The notes beneath the pieces were generated by a model. It did not search any database, was not told the DNA's origin, and worked only from the letters and a program-made list of their open reading frames with translations. The position numbers were made by a program, and so were the translations under genes. Below, in pieces: positions 40,528 through 48,772 of a DNA stretch of 64,000 nt (position 1 is the stretch's first letter; every line of letters begins with the position of its first letter). Origin of the DNA: Methylocella silvestris BL2 (GTDB lineage: Bacteria; Pseudomonadota; Alphaproteobacteria; Rhizobiales; Beijerinckiaceae); NCBI RefSeq assembly GCF_000021745.1, contig NC_011666.1, positions 2,056,501 to 2,120,500 of the forward strand, given 5' to 3'.

Positions 40528-40758
40528 GATCGACCGGGCCTCGGAGGTTCAAGATTGCGGTTCGGCGATCTCCGCGCCTCGATCCGCGCCGACGATGGGC
40601 ATTGCTGAAGGAACTCGAACGGTAGAAGGCGGTCGCGCTCTCCCTCGCGACCGGAAAGGGCGGCGGTCGGCGCGGCGCGTCATGCGCAGCGTGACGGCGC
40701 CGGCGCGCGCTGCCACGGCGGGGACACACCCGGAGCGCCAAATGTTTCCCCGAGGGCC

Positions 40759-42156
40759 TTAAACGCGCCGCCGTCGCAAGATCATCGGCAGGCCGCCTTC
40801 CGGCCGCAACGTGATGTGCTGCACCGGCTTCACTTCATAGCCTTTGCGCGTCTCAAGCGTGAAAGAGCGCATGATATGGGCGAGGATGATCGCCGCCTCC
40901 TGCAGCGCGAAAGCGCCGCCGATGCAGATTCGCGGCCCGGCTCCGAGCGGCAGATAGGCGAAGCGGTCGATTTTTTCCCGCGCGCCCGGCAAGAAGCGGC
41001 GCGGATCGAAGACGTCCGGCTCGTCCCACAACAGCCTGTGCCGGTGCAGCACCCATTGCGACACCATCACCAGCGTTCGCTTGCGGATGCGCCGGCCGGC
41101 GAGCGTATCGAAGTCGATCGCCTCGCGGCTGATGCTCGCGACGGGCGGATAAAGCCGCATCGCCTCCTCGATCACGGCGCGGGTCTCAACGAGGCGCTCG
41201 GCATATTGCTCGATGGGCCCCGCGAGAACGGCGTCGGCTTCTTCCGCGAGGCGGGCGCGCCATTCAGGCGATATCGACAGCAAAAACAATGACCAGATCA
41301 GAGCATTCGCCGTGGTTTCATGGCCGGCGCCGATGAAGGTGACGATGTTCGAGCGGACTTCGGCGCCTGTCAGTCCGGCGCCCGTCTGCGGATCCTGCGC
41401 CTCAAGCAGCAGGGTGAGGAGATCGCGCGGCGCGGCTCCCGCGTCTTGCGCGATCAGCCGCTTGCGCCGAGCGACGATCGTGTCGACGACGTCCTCGAAG
41501 AAGCCGAGCGCCGCGCGGCCGCCACTGCGTCCGAAGCGTGGCGCCCAATCGGGAAAATCGAGCAGATCGAACGGGTCGAGCGTTCCGAGGGTCAGGAAAT
41601 AGCGGGTCAAGGCCGTGGTAAATTCGCTCGGATCGCGGCCCAGCCCGTCGGAAAACAGGGTGCGGCCCAGCGCGTCGAGGGTGACGCGCGCCATTTCCGG
41701 CTGGACGTCGAACAGCCGCCCGTCCCTGAAGTTCATCCAGCGCGCGACGAGCTTTTCGGCGGCCAGATTCATCGCCGGGGCGAAGGAGGCGATCGTTTTG
41801 GGCGTGAACAGCGGCGCCAGCGTCCGGCGCTGGACGCGCCAGTCGTCGCCCTCGGCCATCAGCAGCCCCTCGCGCAGCCCCTCCCCGAGCACGCGCTTTT
41901 GCAGGGCGTCCTTGCGATAATTGGCGGCGTTGTCGACGAGGAAGCGGCGGATGGCGCCCGGCTCGCTCAGCACCGCGATCGTCCCGAGGATGGTGGGTCC
42001 GACGAGGATCGGCAGTTCGAAATGCGCGCGGGTCCAAGTTTCGATCGGGTTTTTGCGCAGGACCCACATGGTCTGGAGCGGCCCGAGCGGCCCCGCGCGC
42101 GGCGCCGGCGCGGGAGGGCGGGGCAAAACCGCGGCGGCAGGGGAGAAATCCATCAT
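40759..42156 (-). CDS. Cytochrome P450
   Basis: A 465-residue soluble P450. The I-helix oxygen motif FIGAGHETTANAL, the K-helix ExxR in EEAMRLYPPVASISREA, the PERF-like DPRRFLPGAREKIDRFAYLPLG and the haem-thiolate loop PLGAGPRICIGGAFALQEA with the axial Cys are all present. It lacks an N-terminal membrane anchor, so electrons probably come from a separate ferredoxin or flavodoxin system not encoded nearby. The subfamily and substrate cannot be named. It stands alone and is divergent from the arylsulfotransferase-like gene. Confidence 0.95.
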   Translation of the reverse strand: MMDFSPAAAVLPRPPAPAPRAGPLGPLQTMWVLRKNPIETWTRAHFELPILVGPTILGTIAVLSEPGAIRRFLVDNAANYRKDALQKRVLGEGLREGLLMAEGDDWRVQRRTLAPLFTPKTIASFAPAMNLAAEKLVARWMNFRDGRLFDVQPEMARVTLDALGRTLFSDGLGRDPSEFTTALTRYFLTLGTLDPFDLLDFPDWAPRFGRSGGRAALGFFEDVVDTIVARRKRLIAQDAGAAPRDLLTLLLEAQDPQTGAGLTGAEVRSNIVTFIGAGHETTANALIWSLFLLSISPEWRARLAEEADAVLAGPIEQYAERLVETRAVIEEAMRLYPPVASISREAIDFDTLAGRRIRKRTLVMVSQWVLHRHRLLWDEPDVFDPRRFLPGAREKIDRFAYLPLGAGPRICIGGAFALQEAAIILAHIMRSFTLETRKGYEVKPVQHITLRPEGGLPMILRRRRV

Positions 42157-42380
42157 GCCGTCAATCTAGCACTAGTTTTGCCGGCCGCGCCAAACGGAGC
42201 TCGGAGAGTCGCCTGCGGAGAGGCGATCTTCGCGGCGTGTGCGATCCCTTTGACTGATCCCGAATGCCGCCGCGGGGTTGACCGGCGGCTTCTTATTAGT
42301 CTAGTGTTTCTATAGACATTATAGTCTTCGCTGTTTGCTCCCGCCTCCTCCGCAGCCTTCTCAACCCGAAAGGTATAGCG

Positions 42381-43649
42381 ATGTTTCGATTTTGGTCCTT
42401 GCGCAAGTCCGTAGGGTGCTCGCAACAGTGGGGTCGGCGCATCGCCTGCTCGGCGGCGGCGGCCAGCCTCGGGGCTGCGCTGGTCGGGTCGGAGGCTGTG
42501 CTCGCCGCCCCGACAACAGCACCGCCTGTGACGATCCTCACATCCAGCCCGTTCGTTAGCCCGGGTTACTTCTTCATCTCGCCCTTCGGCGGTCAGACCA
42601 CCTACGCCAATGGCGCCGAGATCCTCGATCATAGCGGCAATGTGATCTGGTTCCACGCTGTTCCCGCGGGGCAGGAGGCGAGCGACTTCCGCGTGCAGCA
42701 CTACCGCGGCAAGCCCGTCCTGACATGGTGGCAGGGCGCCGGGTTGGGGGGCCTTGCTCAAGGCGTCGACTACATTTACGACGACCACTATCGGCAGATC
42801 GCGACCGTCAACGCTGGCAACGGGCTGAGCGCAGACGGTCACGAATTCCTGATCACTCCGCGGAACACCGCGCTGATTCTCGCCTATGCCGCCGCCACCG
42901 CCGACCTAACATCCATCGGGGGTCCAGCCAATCAGGCGGTCATCAACGGGGTCGTGCAGGAGATCGACATCCGCACGGGCAAGGTGCTGTTCCAGTGGAA
43001 CAGTGAGGACCACGTTCCATTCAGCGAGAGTCAGCAGCCGCTGCCTGGGTCTGCGAGCTCGCCCTGGGATTGGTTCCACGTCAACGCCATCAAGATTGAC
43101 GCGGATGGCAACTACCTGATCGACGCTCGCGACACGTGGACGGCTTATAAGGTGAGTCGTAAAACCGGCGCAATCGTTTGGCGGCTCGGCGGCAAGAACT
43201 CCACCTTCAAACTGGAAGCTGCGCCTGGCCAGACTCTCAACAATGCTGGCAAGATCTTCGCGTGGCAGCACGACCCCGAGGCGCTTGGCGATAATACCTA
43301 CACATTCTTCGACAACGAGTCGGCCGGAGCTGGCAACACCGGGTCCGGCGCCACAAATGAGCTCGGCTATAGCCGCGCCGTCACAGTGCGGTTGAATGAG
43401 CGGAAGCACATCGCGACCTTGATCAAATCCGACAAGCAGCCAGAGGGTTTGATCGCGCCGTCGCAGGGCAACGCCCAGACGACCGACAGGGACAACCTCG
43501 TCGTGGGGTGGGGTTCATTGCCCTACTTTTCAGAGTTCAATCGGTCGGGTAATCTTCTCTTCAACGCGCAGTTCCCCGCCGGCGTAAACACCTACCGCGC
43601 CTATTTGCTGCCTTGGCGGCCTGGCCGGCTGGAGCTTGGCAGTCACTAG
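42381..43649 (+). CDS. Arylsulfotransferase (ASST) family secreted protein
   Basis: A 422-residue protein with a long N-terminal region and signal-like segment (IACSAAAASLGAALVGSEAVLAAP). It resembles the PF14269/PF05935 arylsulfotransferase group: GAEILDHSGNVIWFH, VQEIDIRTGKVLFQWNSEDHVPFSES, DWFHVNAIKIDADGNYLIDARDTWTAYKVSRKTGAIVWRLGGKNS and FAWQHDPEALGDNTYTFFDN, the latter holding His residues near the active site. Enzymatic ASSTs move sulfate between phenols in the periplasm; many distant relatives are uncharacterised. Base choice is less GC-skewed than in neighbours, which fits acquisition from outside. It is monocistronic. Confidence 0.8.
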   Translation: MFRFWSLRKSVGCSQQWGRRIACSAAAASLGAALVGSEAVLAAPTTAPPVTILTSSPFVSPGYFFISPFGGQTTYANGAEILDHSGNVIWFHAVPAGQEASDFRVQHYRGKPVLTWWQGAGLGGLAQGVDYIYDDHYRQIATVNAGNGLSADGHEFLITPRNTALILAYAAATADLTSIGGPANQAVINGVVQEIDIRTGKVLFQWNSEDHVPFSESQQPLPGSASSPWDWFHVNAIKIDADGNYLIDARDTWTAYKVSRKTGAIVWRLGGKNSTFKLEAAPGQTLNNAGKIFAWQHDPEALGDNTYTFFDNESAGAGNTGSGATNELGYSRAVTVRLNERKHIATLIKSDKQPEGLIAPSQGNAQTTDRDNLVVGWGSLPYFSEFNRSGNLLFNAQFPAGVNTYRAYLLPWRPGRLELGSH

Positions 43650-43817
43650 CACCTTCCTTCGCCGCTGCATGAGTGTGGCTTAGGGATGATCAACAGCGTC
43701 CCCATAAGGCGCGAGCGGCGTGCATATGCGCTGCTCGCGCGAAAATGCGCCGCGGCGCAGGACGATCAGGCCTGTTCATCTGACTGACGTCTGCCAGATC
43801 ACGTCGCGGCGTGACGC

Positions 43818-44028
43818 TCATTTTGCCTTCCTCAGCCTCACGCCCGGCCCTCCGACACTCTCGGCGATGAATTCGACGCCCGCGGCCTCAAGGGCGGCGC
43901 GAATCGCGTCGATAGTGCGCTCCTTGAGACTTTCGTCAAGCCTCAAATCTCGTGACCGCGCCGGGCGCGACTTTCGCGGCAGCTTGCGAGACGGCTGTGA
44001 AGGCGAGCAAAGCAGCGCTGGAAAGCAC
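43818..44028 (-). pseudogene. Frameshifted XRE-family regulator remnant
   Basis: Two minus-strand frames together give one short helix-turn-helix protein. Frame one from GTG 44028 reads AVSQAAAKVAPGAVTRFEA and then hits TGA. In the next frame DESLKERTIDAIRAALEAAGVEFI continues to SVGGPGVRLRKAK and a stop at 43818. Removing one T at the junction joins FEA to DESLKERT, exactly the layout of small XRE regulators (helix-turn-helix, then AIRAALEAAGVEFI..GGPGVRL). The N-terminus is also degraded. It is therefore a dead regulator with its C-terminal half intact. Confidence 0.75.
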
Positions 44029-44132
44029 ATATGTGATTAGCGGATTTGATGCTTCATTTTTTTGTTATCAACATTTTCTTTGAGGGCTTGATAAGCGTGA
44101 AGGCTTATATCGCCGCAGCGCCGCAGCCGCAA

Positions 44133-44321
44133 TTAATCAAAGGGCAAATCTTCAGTATGGTCGGCGGTGATAAGCTTTGCTTGCGCCTGGACAGTAACGT
44201 AAAGGAGAAAGCCGGCCACCACGATGGCGCAAATCTGGACCAGCATCTTAAGCAAAAAACGCGGCCATGGCTGCTGTGTTGGTAAGGGCGGGTATTGAGA
44301 CCAAACATCTCTTGTCGACAT
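44133..44321 (-). CDS. Small single-helix membrane protein, 62 residues
   Basis: ATG 44321 has GGGAGG at 5 bases, a very strong ribosome site, and is preferred to the upstream ATG at 44339. The sequence begins MSTRDVWSQYPPLPTQQPWPRFLLKM and has one membrane helix (LVQICAIVVAGFLLYVTVQA), then a short polar tail. No family recognised. Its context next to a broken regulator and the haem locus gives no firm hint of function. Confidence 0.65.
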   Translation of the reverse strand: MSTRDVWSQYPPLPTQQPWPRFLLKMLVQICAIVVAGFLLYVTVQAQAKLITADHTEDLPFD

Positions 44322-44603
44322 TTCGACCTCCCGTTTCAAGGCGTCGAAATATAATGGCGCCCTAATCCGCCCGGATCTTTAGAATGCTCTTAGTATTTTA
44401 TAGTCTTTCGCTTAAAGGCGCGCCGAGGCTCTGCCATGAGCCCGGTCGGCATATGTTCTCGCACGCTGCCTGCTTTCGTTGGCGCGCGGCATCCTCGGCG
44501 CTATTCGACCGCGCAATTCAGCGGGCATGAGCGGAACTGTTGCCTCCGCTACGGATTTCACCATCCCGACGACAAGCCAGTCTCGGGATAGGAAATCATT
44601 GAT

Positions 44604-44819
44604 ATGAAAAAGATACTTGCCGCCTGCATATTTACGTCGGTTTTGACTTTGGCGCCTGCTCTAGCCAGTGCTGAAGAGAGAGAGATGCATGAAGGGATGT
44701 ACCATCGGCATCATCATGAAATGATGGGAGACCGCGATATGCATTATCGCCACCACGATTATCATCACCAGCGTCATCACGACATGGTGCATCGCGAGCG
44801 CCATATGCGCCTGCTGTAG
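44604..44819 (+). CDS. Small secreted His-rich protein, probable metal binder
   Basis: A 71-residue product with a signal peptide (MKKILAACIFTSVLTLAPALASA). The remaining 48 residues are about one third His, with many Met, Asp and Arg, in runs such as MYHRHHHEMMGDRDMHYRHHDYHHQ. Such a peptide would bind Ni, Zn, Cu or haem-iron in the periplasm. AGGAAA precedes the ATG by about 9 bases. It lies 600 bp before the haem-uptake operon but has its own upstream region. Function inferred from composition only. Confidence 0.65.
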   Translation: MKKILAACIFTSVLTLAPALASAEEREMHEGMYHRHHHEMMGDRDMHYRHHDYHHQRHHDMVHRERHMRLL

Positions 44820-45369
44820 TCTGCCTAGACCGGAGCGGCGAGTGCCGCCGATTTCGACATAAGGGGATCGGGGCGAGCAACTTTGGCCAACCAAAATGGA
44901 GCCGGCGCGCATGACCGGCTCCACGATCAAGGGAGGAACTACTGCAGCCGTTTACCGGAGGAGACGTCGCAAGCTGGCAGCATGGCCGAGGCGACACGTG
45001 ACCCGCCGCCCAAGCTATAGCCAATTCAGGTCAACGACGGTGGCGCTCGTCTTCGCACAGCCTTACGGATCAGACCGCCGACTTTCTCATCGAACGCGCT
45101 TCCCAGGCGACACGGAAAAAGGCGGTGGAGTGCGGAATCGACGCAAGAAAGATTCTCAGCGCAGCCTCTGACCCGTCCGGCTTCACCGCGTAGCAGCGCG
45201 CGCGTTCGGCGCGCAAACCCGCCCGCATGGCGACGTCGATCGAAGCGCGGGGCGCGGTCGCGCTTGCCGCGGCGCAAGCGGCGGACGAAGTGAATGAAGT
45301 CGCGGGAGGCGAACGCCAGTTGACCCCGGCGAGTCTTATCGGATACGCAAGCTCAGAACAGTATTGCTA
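44820..45369. other. Intergenic region before the haem operon; no gene supported
   Basis: A 550-bp stretch with several short frames. One plus-strand frame around 45060-45190 reads DQTADFLIERASQATRKKAVECGIDARKILSAASD, which looks protein-like, but it has no start site and no complete domain; it may be a gene relic. No RNA element recognised. Confidence 0.4.
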
Positions 45370-45392
45370 TTTAGAATTAAGGTAATTCTAAA
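45370..45392. promoter_or_regulatory. Perfect palindrome upstream of hemP, candidate iron-responsive operator (Irr/ICE- or Fur-like)
   Basis: TTTAGAATTA and TAATTCTAAA are exact inverted copies separated by AGG. The site ends 32 bases before the hemP start. Outer halves TTTAGAA/TTCTAAA resemble the iron control element bound by Irr in alphaproteobacteria. The match is from memory of the motif, and the spacing differs from what I recall. Confidence 0.7.
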
Positions 45393-45424
45393 CTGCTTAG
45401 CGTGCCGAAAGAGCAGCAACGCCC

Positions 45425-45607
45425 ATGAAGCACAGTAATATCAAGTCAGACGACCCGCCTCCGAATTCGGATGCCGCGCCCCAGGATGCGCATGTGGTTT
45501 CCTCTGAGGAGTTGTTCGCCTCTCGACGCGAAATCATCATCCTGCACGGCTCCGAGCGCTATCGCCTGCGCCTGACGTCGAACGATAAACTCATTCTGAC
45601 CAAATGA
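45425..45607 (+). CDS. hemP: Hemin uptake protein HemP
   Basis: A 60-residue protein whose C-terminal half SSEELFASRREIIILHGSERYRLRLTSNDKLILTK is the HemP signature. HemP proteins activate or are needed for haem-receptor expression in related bacteria. It is the first gene of the operon, behind a palindromic operator candidate, and its stop overlaps the hmuT start in ATGA. Confidence 0.92.
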   Translation: MKHSNIKSDDPPPNSDAAPQDAHVVSSEELFASRREIIILHGSERYRLRLTSNDKLILTK

Positions 45608-46512
45608 GCGCGATCGTGAAATTGCGGCCCGGTCTCACACACCCCTCGACCTTCATGCAGCTCGCGGCGGCCGCCCTTGTCTTCGCCCTCCTGACGGCCA
45701 ACACGGCGGCGTGGGCGGAGGAGTCGAGGATTGTCGCGCTCGGCGGCTCGATAACCGAGATCCTTTATGCGCTCGGCGCTCAGGACAGGATTGTCGGCGT
45801 CGACTCGACGAGTCTTGCTCCGCCGTCCGCTCTTCAGGAGAAGCCCTCTGTCGGTTACGTCCGGGCAATTTCGGCGGAGGGCGTGTTGTCCTTGAAGCCG
45901 ACGCTCGTCCTTGCCATCGAAGGAGCGGGGCCGCCGGCGGCGCTGGAGTTGATTCGGGCGGCCGGGGCGCCTCTGGAAATTGTTCCTGACGCGCCGACGC
46001 CGGAGGGCATCCGCCGCAAGATCGAAATTCTAGGCGAAACCGTCGGCGCCAAGGACGCTGCGGCGAAGCTCAATCGCGAGGTCGGCGCGGGGTTCGCGGC
46101 GCTCGAGGGATTGCGGGCAAGAATCACCAAACCCGTTCGCGCGCTTTTTGTGCTGTCATTCGCCAACGGACGCACGCTCGTCGGCGGCCGCAACACATCG
46201 GCGGCGAGCATGCTGGCGCTCGCAGGGGCCGTCAACGCGGCCGAGGACGTTGACGGATACAAGCCGATGACCGACGAGGCCATTGCGTCCGCCGCTCCGG
46301 ACTTCGTGCTCATGATGAAAAATGGCGATCATCATGTCGACGCCGAGACCGTTTTCGCGTCACCGGCTTTCGCTTTGACGCCGGCCGCCAGAACGCGCGC
46401 GCTTCTCGCCTTGGATGGGCTCTTCTTGTTGGGCTTCGGTCCGCGCACGCCTGACGCCGCACGCGAGCTGATCGAGGCCTTTTATCCGTCGCTCGCGACG
46501 GCGGCGCCGTGA
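45604..46512 (+). CDS. hmuT: Haem ABC transporter, periplasmic substrate-binding protein
   Basis: A 302-residue protein with a signal peptide (LAAAALVFALLTANTAAWA). The fold is the helical-backbone type III binding protein (SRIVALGGSITEILYALGAQDRIVGVDSTSLAPP, VGYVRAISAEGVLSLKPTLVLAIEGAGPP, RNTSAASMLALAGAVNAAEDVDGYKPMTDEAI). It hands haem to the HmuU permease. It overlaps hemP and hmuU by 4 nt each, giving coupled translation. Confidence 0.94.
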   Translation: MSAIVKLRPGLTHPSTFMQLAAAALVFALLTANTAAWAEESRIVALGGSITEILYALGAQDRIVGVDSTSLAPPSALQEKPSVGYVRAISAEGVLSLKPTLVLAIEGAGPPAALELIRAAGAPLEIVPDAPTPEGIRRKIEILGETVGAKDAAAKLNREVGAGFAALEGLRARITKPVRALFVLSFANGRTLVGGRNTSAASMLALAGAVNAAEDVDGYKPMTDEAIASAAPDFVLMMKNGDHHVDAETVFASPAFALTPAARTRALLALDGLFLLGFGPRTPDAARELIEAFYPSLATAAP

Positions 46513-47579
46513 CCTTCTTCGCCAGGCGCGATGGCTGGCGCGGAGATAGGGATTCGTCTCGCGAAAAATTCATTGCGACGATTGCGGTTCTGTGCGGCGC
46601 GTGCCTGCTGGTCGGTTTGGCGTCGATCGCTCTTGGCGCGGCGGCGATCGCGCCTGCGCGCATCGTCCGGATCCTGCAAGGCGAGTTTGCGCAATCGGCA
46701 GACTCCATGATCCTGCTCAACATCAGATTGCCGCGCACGCTTCTCGGCTTCCTCATCGGCGGCGCGCTTGCGCTGTCCGGCGCGTTGCTGCAAGCCCTGT
46801 TTCGCAATCCGCTCGCCGATCCCGGAGTGGTCGGCATTTCAGCCGGAGCGGCGCTCGCCGCCGCCGCGGCGATTGTTCTTGGCGACCGTTTCGCCGCGCC
46901 GCTAATGTCGGCCTATTCCGTGTGGGCTCTTCCCGTCGCCGCGTTTCTCGGCGGCCTCGTCGCGACGTCGCTGCTCTATGTCCTGTCGACGCGCCTCGGC
47001 CGCACGTCGATCGCGACCATGCTGCTCGCAGGGATCGGTGTGGGCTCTTTCGCCGGATCGCTGACCGGGCTCCTCGCCACGATCAGCGACGACCGCCAGT
47101 TGCGCGATCTGACGTTCTGGCTGCTTGGCAGCCTTGGCGGCGCGAACTGGTCCAAGACGGCCGTCGCGGCGGCGCTGATCATGCCGGTGTTTCTCGCCGC
47201 GCCCTTTCTGGCGCGAAGCCTCAACGCGCTCGCGCTCGGGGAGGCGGAAGCTTTTCACCTTGGCGTTCACGTCGAACGGGACAAGCGCATCATGATCGCG
47301 CTTGCCTCGATGGCGGTTGGCGTCGGCGTCGCGCTCGCCGGCCCGATCGGCTTCATCGGCATCGTCGCGCCGCACCTCATCCGTCTCACAGTCGGCGCCG
47401 ACCATCGTCTCGTTCTTCCGGCGAGCATTCTCCTCGGCGGCTCATTGCTCGTGCTCGCCGACATTCTCGCGCGCACCGTCGCGGCGCCCGCCGAGACGCC
47501 GATCGGCATTTTAACCGGGCTTATCGGCGCGCCGTTCTTCCTTTGGCTTCTCTCCACCCGAATGCGCTATTTCGAATGA
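46509..47579 (+). CDS. hmuU: Haem ABC transporter permease (FecCD family)
   Basis: A 356-residue membrane protein from GTG 46509, overlapping the hmuT stop in GTGA. FecCD landmarks: LNIRLPRTLLGFLIGGALALSGALLQALFRNPLADPGVVGISAGAALAAAAAIV, LAGIGVGSFAGSLTGLLA, FWLLGSLGGANWSK, and the ATPase-contact region GPIGFIGIVAPHLIRLTVGADHRLVLPASILLGG. About ten helices. It forms the inner-membrane channel with HmuV. Stop and hmuV start overlap in ATGA. Confidence 0.95.
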   Translation: MTFFARRDGWRGDRDSSREKFIATIAVLCGACLLVGLASIALGAAAIAPARIVRILQGEFAQSADSMILLNIRLPRTLLGFLIGGALALSGALLQALFRNPLADPGVVGISAGAALAAAAAIVLGDRFAAPLMSAYSVWALPVAAFLGGLVATSLLYVLSTRLGRTSIATMLLAGIGVGSFAGSLTGLLATISDDRQLRDLTFWLLGSLGGANWSKTAVAAALIMPVFLAAPFLARSLNALALGEAEAFHLGVHVERDKRIMIALASMAVGVGVALAGPIGFIGIVAPHLIRLTVGADHRLVLPASILLGGSLLVLADILARTVAAPAETPIGILTGLIGAPFFLWLLSTRMRYFE

Positions 47580-48394
47580 CAGACGCGATCCTGACGGCGG
47601 AAAGCCTGACCTATCACGTTGGGACAAGCGTCCTGATCGCCGACGCCTCGCTTGAACTGGCGGGCGGACGCATGACGATCGTCATAGGACCGAATGGCGC
47701 AGGCAAGTCGACCTTGCTGAAGCTGCTCACCGGAGAGCTCCGACCAAAGGAGGGCGGCATCAAGCTGCTCGGGGAAAACCTCGCCGCGTTCAAGCCCTGG
47801 CGGCTCGCCTGCATTCGGGCGGTGATGCCGCAAAGCGGGGCCGTATCACTCCCCTTTACGGTGCGGGAGGTCGCAGGCCTCGGCGTTGACGGCGTCGGCC
47901 GGTCCCTGTCGCGCGCGGAAAAAAGCGCTGTGATCGGCAGGGCGCTGGAGACGGCCGACGTCTCGGATCTCGCCTCGCGATTGATCGGGACCTTGTCCGG
48001 CGGGGAGCGGCAGCGCGTCCATTTCGCGCGCGTGCTTGGCCAGATCGCGGCGGGTCAAACGGTGAGCGACCGGCAGATCCTTTTTCTCGACGAACCGACC
48101 GCAAATTTGGATCTCAGCCACCAGCTTGATCTGCTCGACGCCGCGGCGCGGCTGGCGCAAGAAGGCGTGGCGGTGGTCGCGGTGATCCACGATCTCAATC
48201 TCGCCGCGGCCTATGCCGACGACCTCATCGTCCTCAAGGACGGCCGGATCGTCGCGCGCGGAGCGCCGGCAAGAGTGATGACCGATGCCTTGATGTCCGC
48301 GGTCTTTCGGCTCGACGTCAAGGTCGGCGCTCCTCCGCCCGGCAATGTCCCTTTCATCGTGCCGCGGCGCCGAGCAGCGGCGCCCCAGAGATAA
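47576..48394 (+). CDS. hmuV: Haem ABC transporter ATPase
   Basis: Start ATG 47576, overlapping the hmuU stop; 272 residues. The open frame extends far upstream through hmuU but only this start gives the family's N-terminus (MTDAILTAESLTYHVGTSVLIADASLELAGG). Walker A GPNGAGKST, Q-loop RAVMPQSGAVSLPFTVREVAGLG, signature LSGGERQRVHFARVLGQIA, Walker B ILFLDEPTANLD and H-loop VIHDLNLAAAYAD are complete. It powers haem import through HmuU. Confidence 0.95.
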   Translation: MTDAILTAESLTYHVGTSVLIADASLELAGGRMTIVIGPNGAGKSTLLKLLTGELRPKEGGIKLLGENLAAFKPWRLACIRAVMPQSGAVSLPFTVREVAGLGVDGVGRSLSRAEKSAVIGRALETADVSDLASRLIGTLSGGERQRVHFARVLGQIAAGQTVSDRQILFLDEPTANLDLSHQLDLLDAAARLAQEGVAVVAVIHDLNLAAAYADDLIVLKDGRIVARGAPARVMTDALMSAVFRLDVKVGAPPPGNVPFIVPRRRAAAPQR

Positions 48395-48421
48395 CGCGGG
48401 AGCGCCTCGCCGCCCGGCCCG

Positions 48422-48742
48422 TCAGGCTGTCACATCGGCGAGTTCGACGGCCTCGAACCCCTCGAAGACCGGATGTCCGATCGTGAGCGAGGGGCCCTTT
48501 CCCGCATCCTTATGCGCGTCGCGGAACTGCTCCGATTTGGTCCAGGCGACGAAATCGGCGTGGCTGTCCCAGATCGTGTGCGACACATAGAGCGTGTGGT
48601 CTTCGCCCTCCGGTCCGCGCAACAGATGAAAGGCGGAAAATCCGGTCATTTCGTGGAGGCGGCTTTCACGCGCGCGCCAGACCGCCTCGAAAGCCGGCTC
48701 CTCGCCCTTGCGCACCTTGAAACGATTCATTGCGATATACAT
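48422..48742 (-). CDS. Antibiotic-biosynthesis-monooxygenase fold protein, probable IsdG-type haem-degrading monooxygenase
   Basis: A 106-residue ferredoxin-like monomer (MYIAMNRFKVRKGEEPAFEAVWRARESRLHEMTGFSAFHLLRG). Counting from the start, Asn6, Trp67 and His77 fall at the places of the Asn-Trp-His triad of IsdG/IsdI haem oxygenases (AMNRF, FVAWTKSEQFRDAHK). It should open the haem ring and free iron in the cytoplasm. Its start is 31 bases from the receptor gene's stop on the same strand, so the two are co-transcribed. No hmuS-type gene is in the window, and this enzyme could fill that role. Confidence 0.85.
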   Translation of the reverse strand: MYIAMNRFKVRKGEEPAFEAVWRARESRLHEMTGFSAFHLLRGPEGEDHTLYVSHTIWDSHADFVAWTKSEQFRDAHKDAGKGPSLTIGHPVFEGFEAVELADVTA

Positions 48743-48772
48743 GGCGTGCTCCCTGATTGATTGGCGCGTCGA

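Noticed and set aside
45060-45190. Protein-like frame DQTADFLIERASQATRKKAVECGID
   Set aside because: No start codon with a ribosome site and no complete domain; could be a relic or chance.
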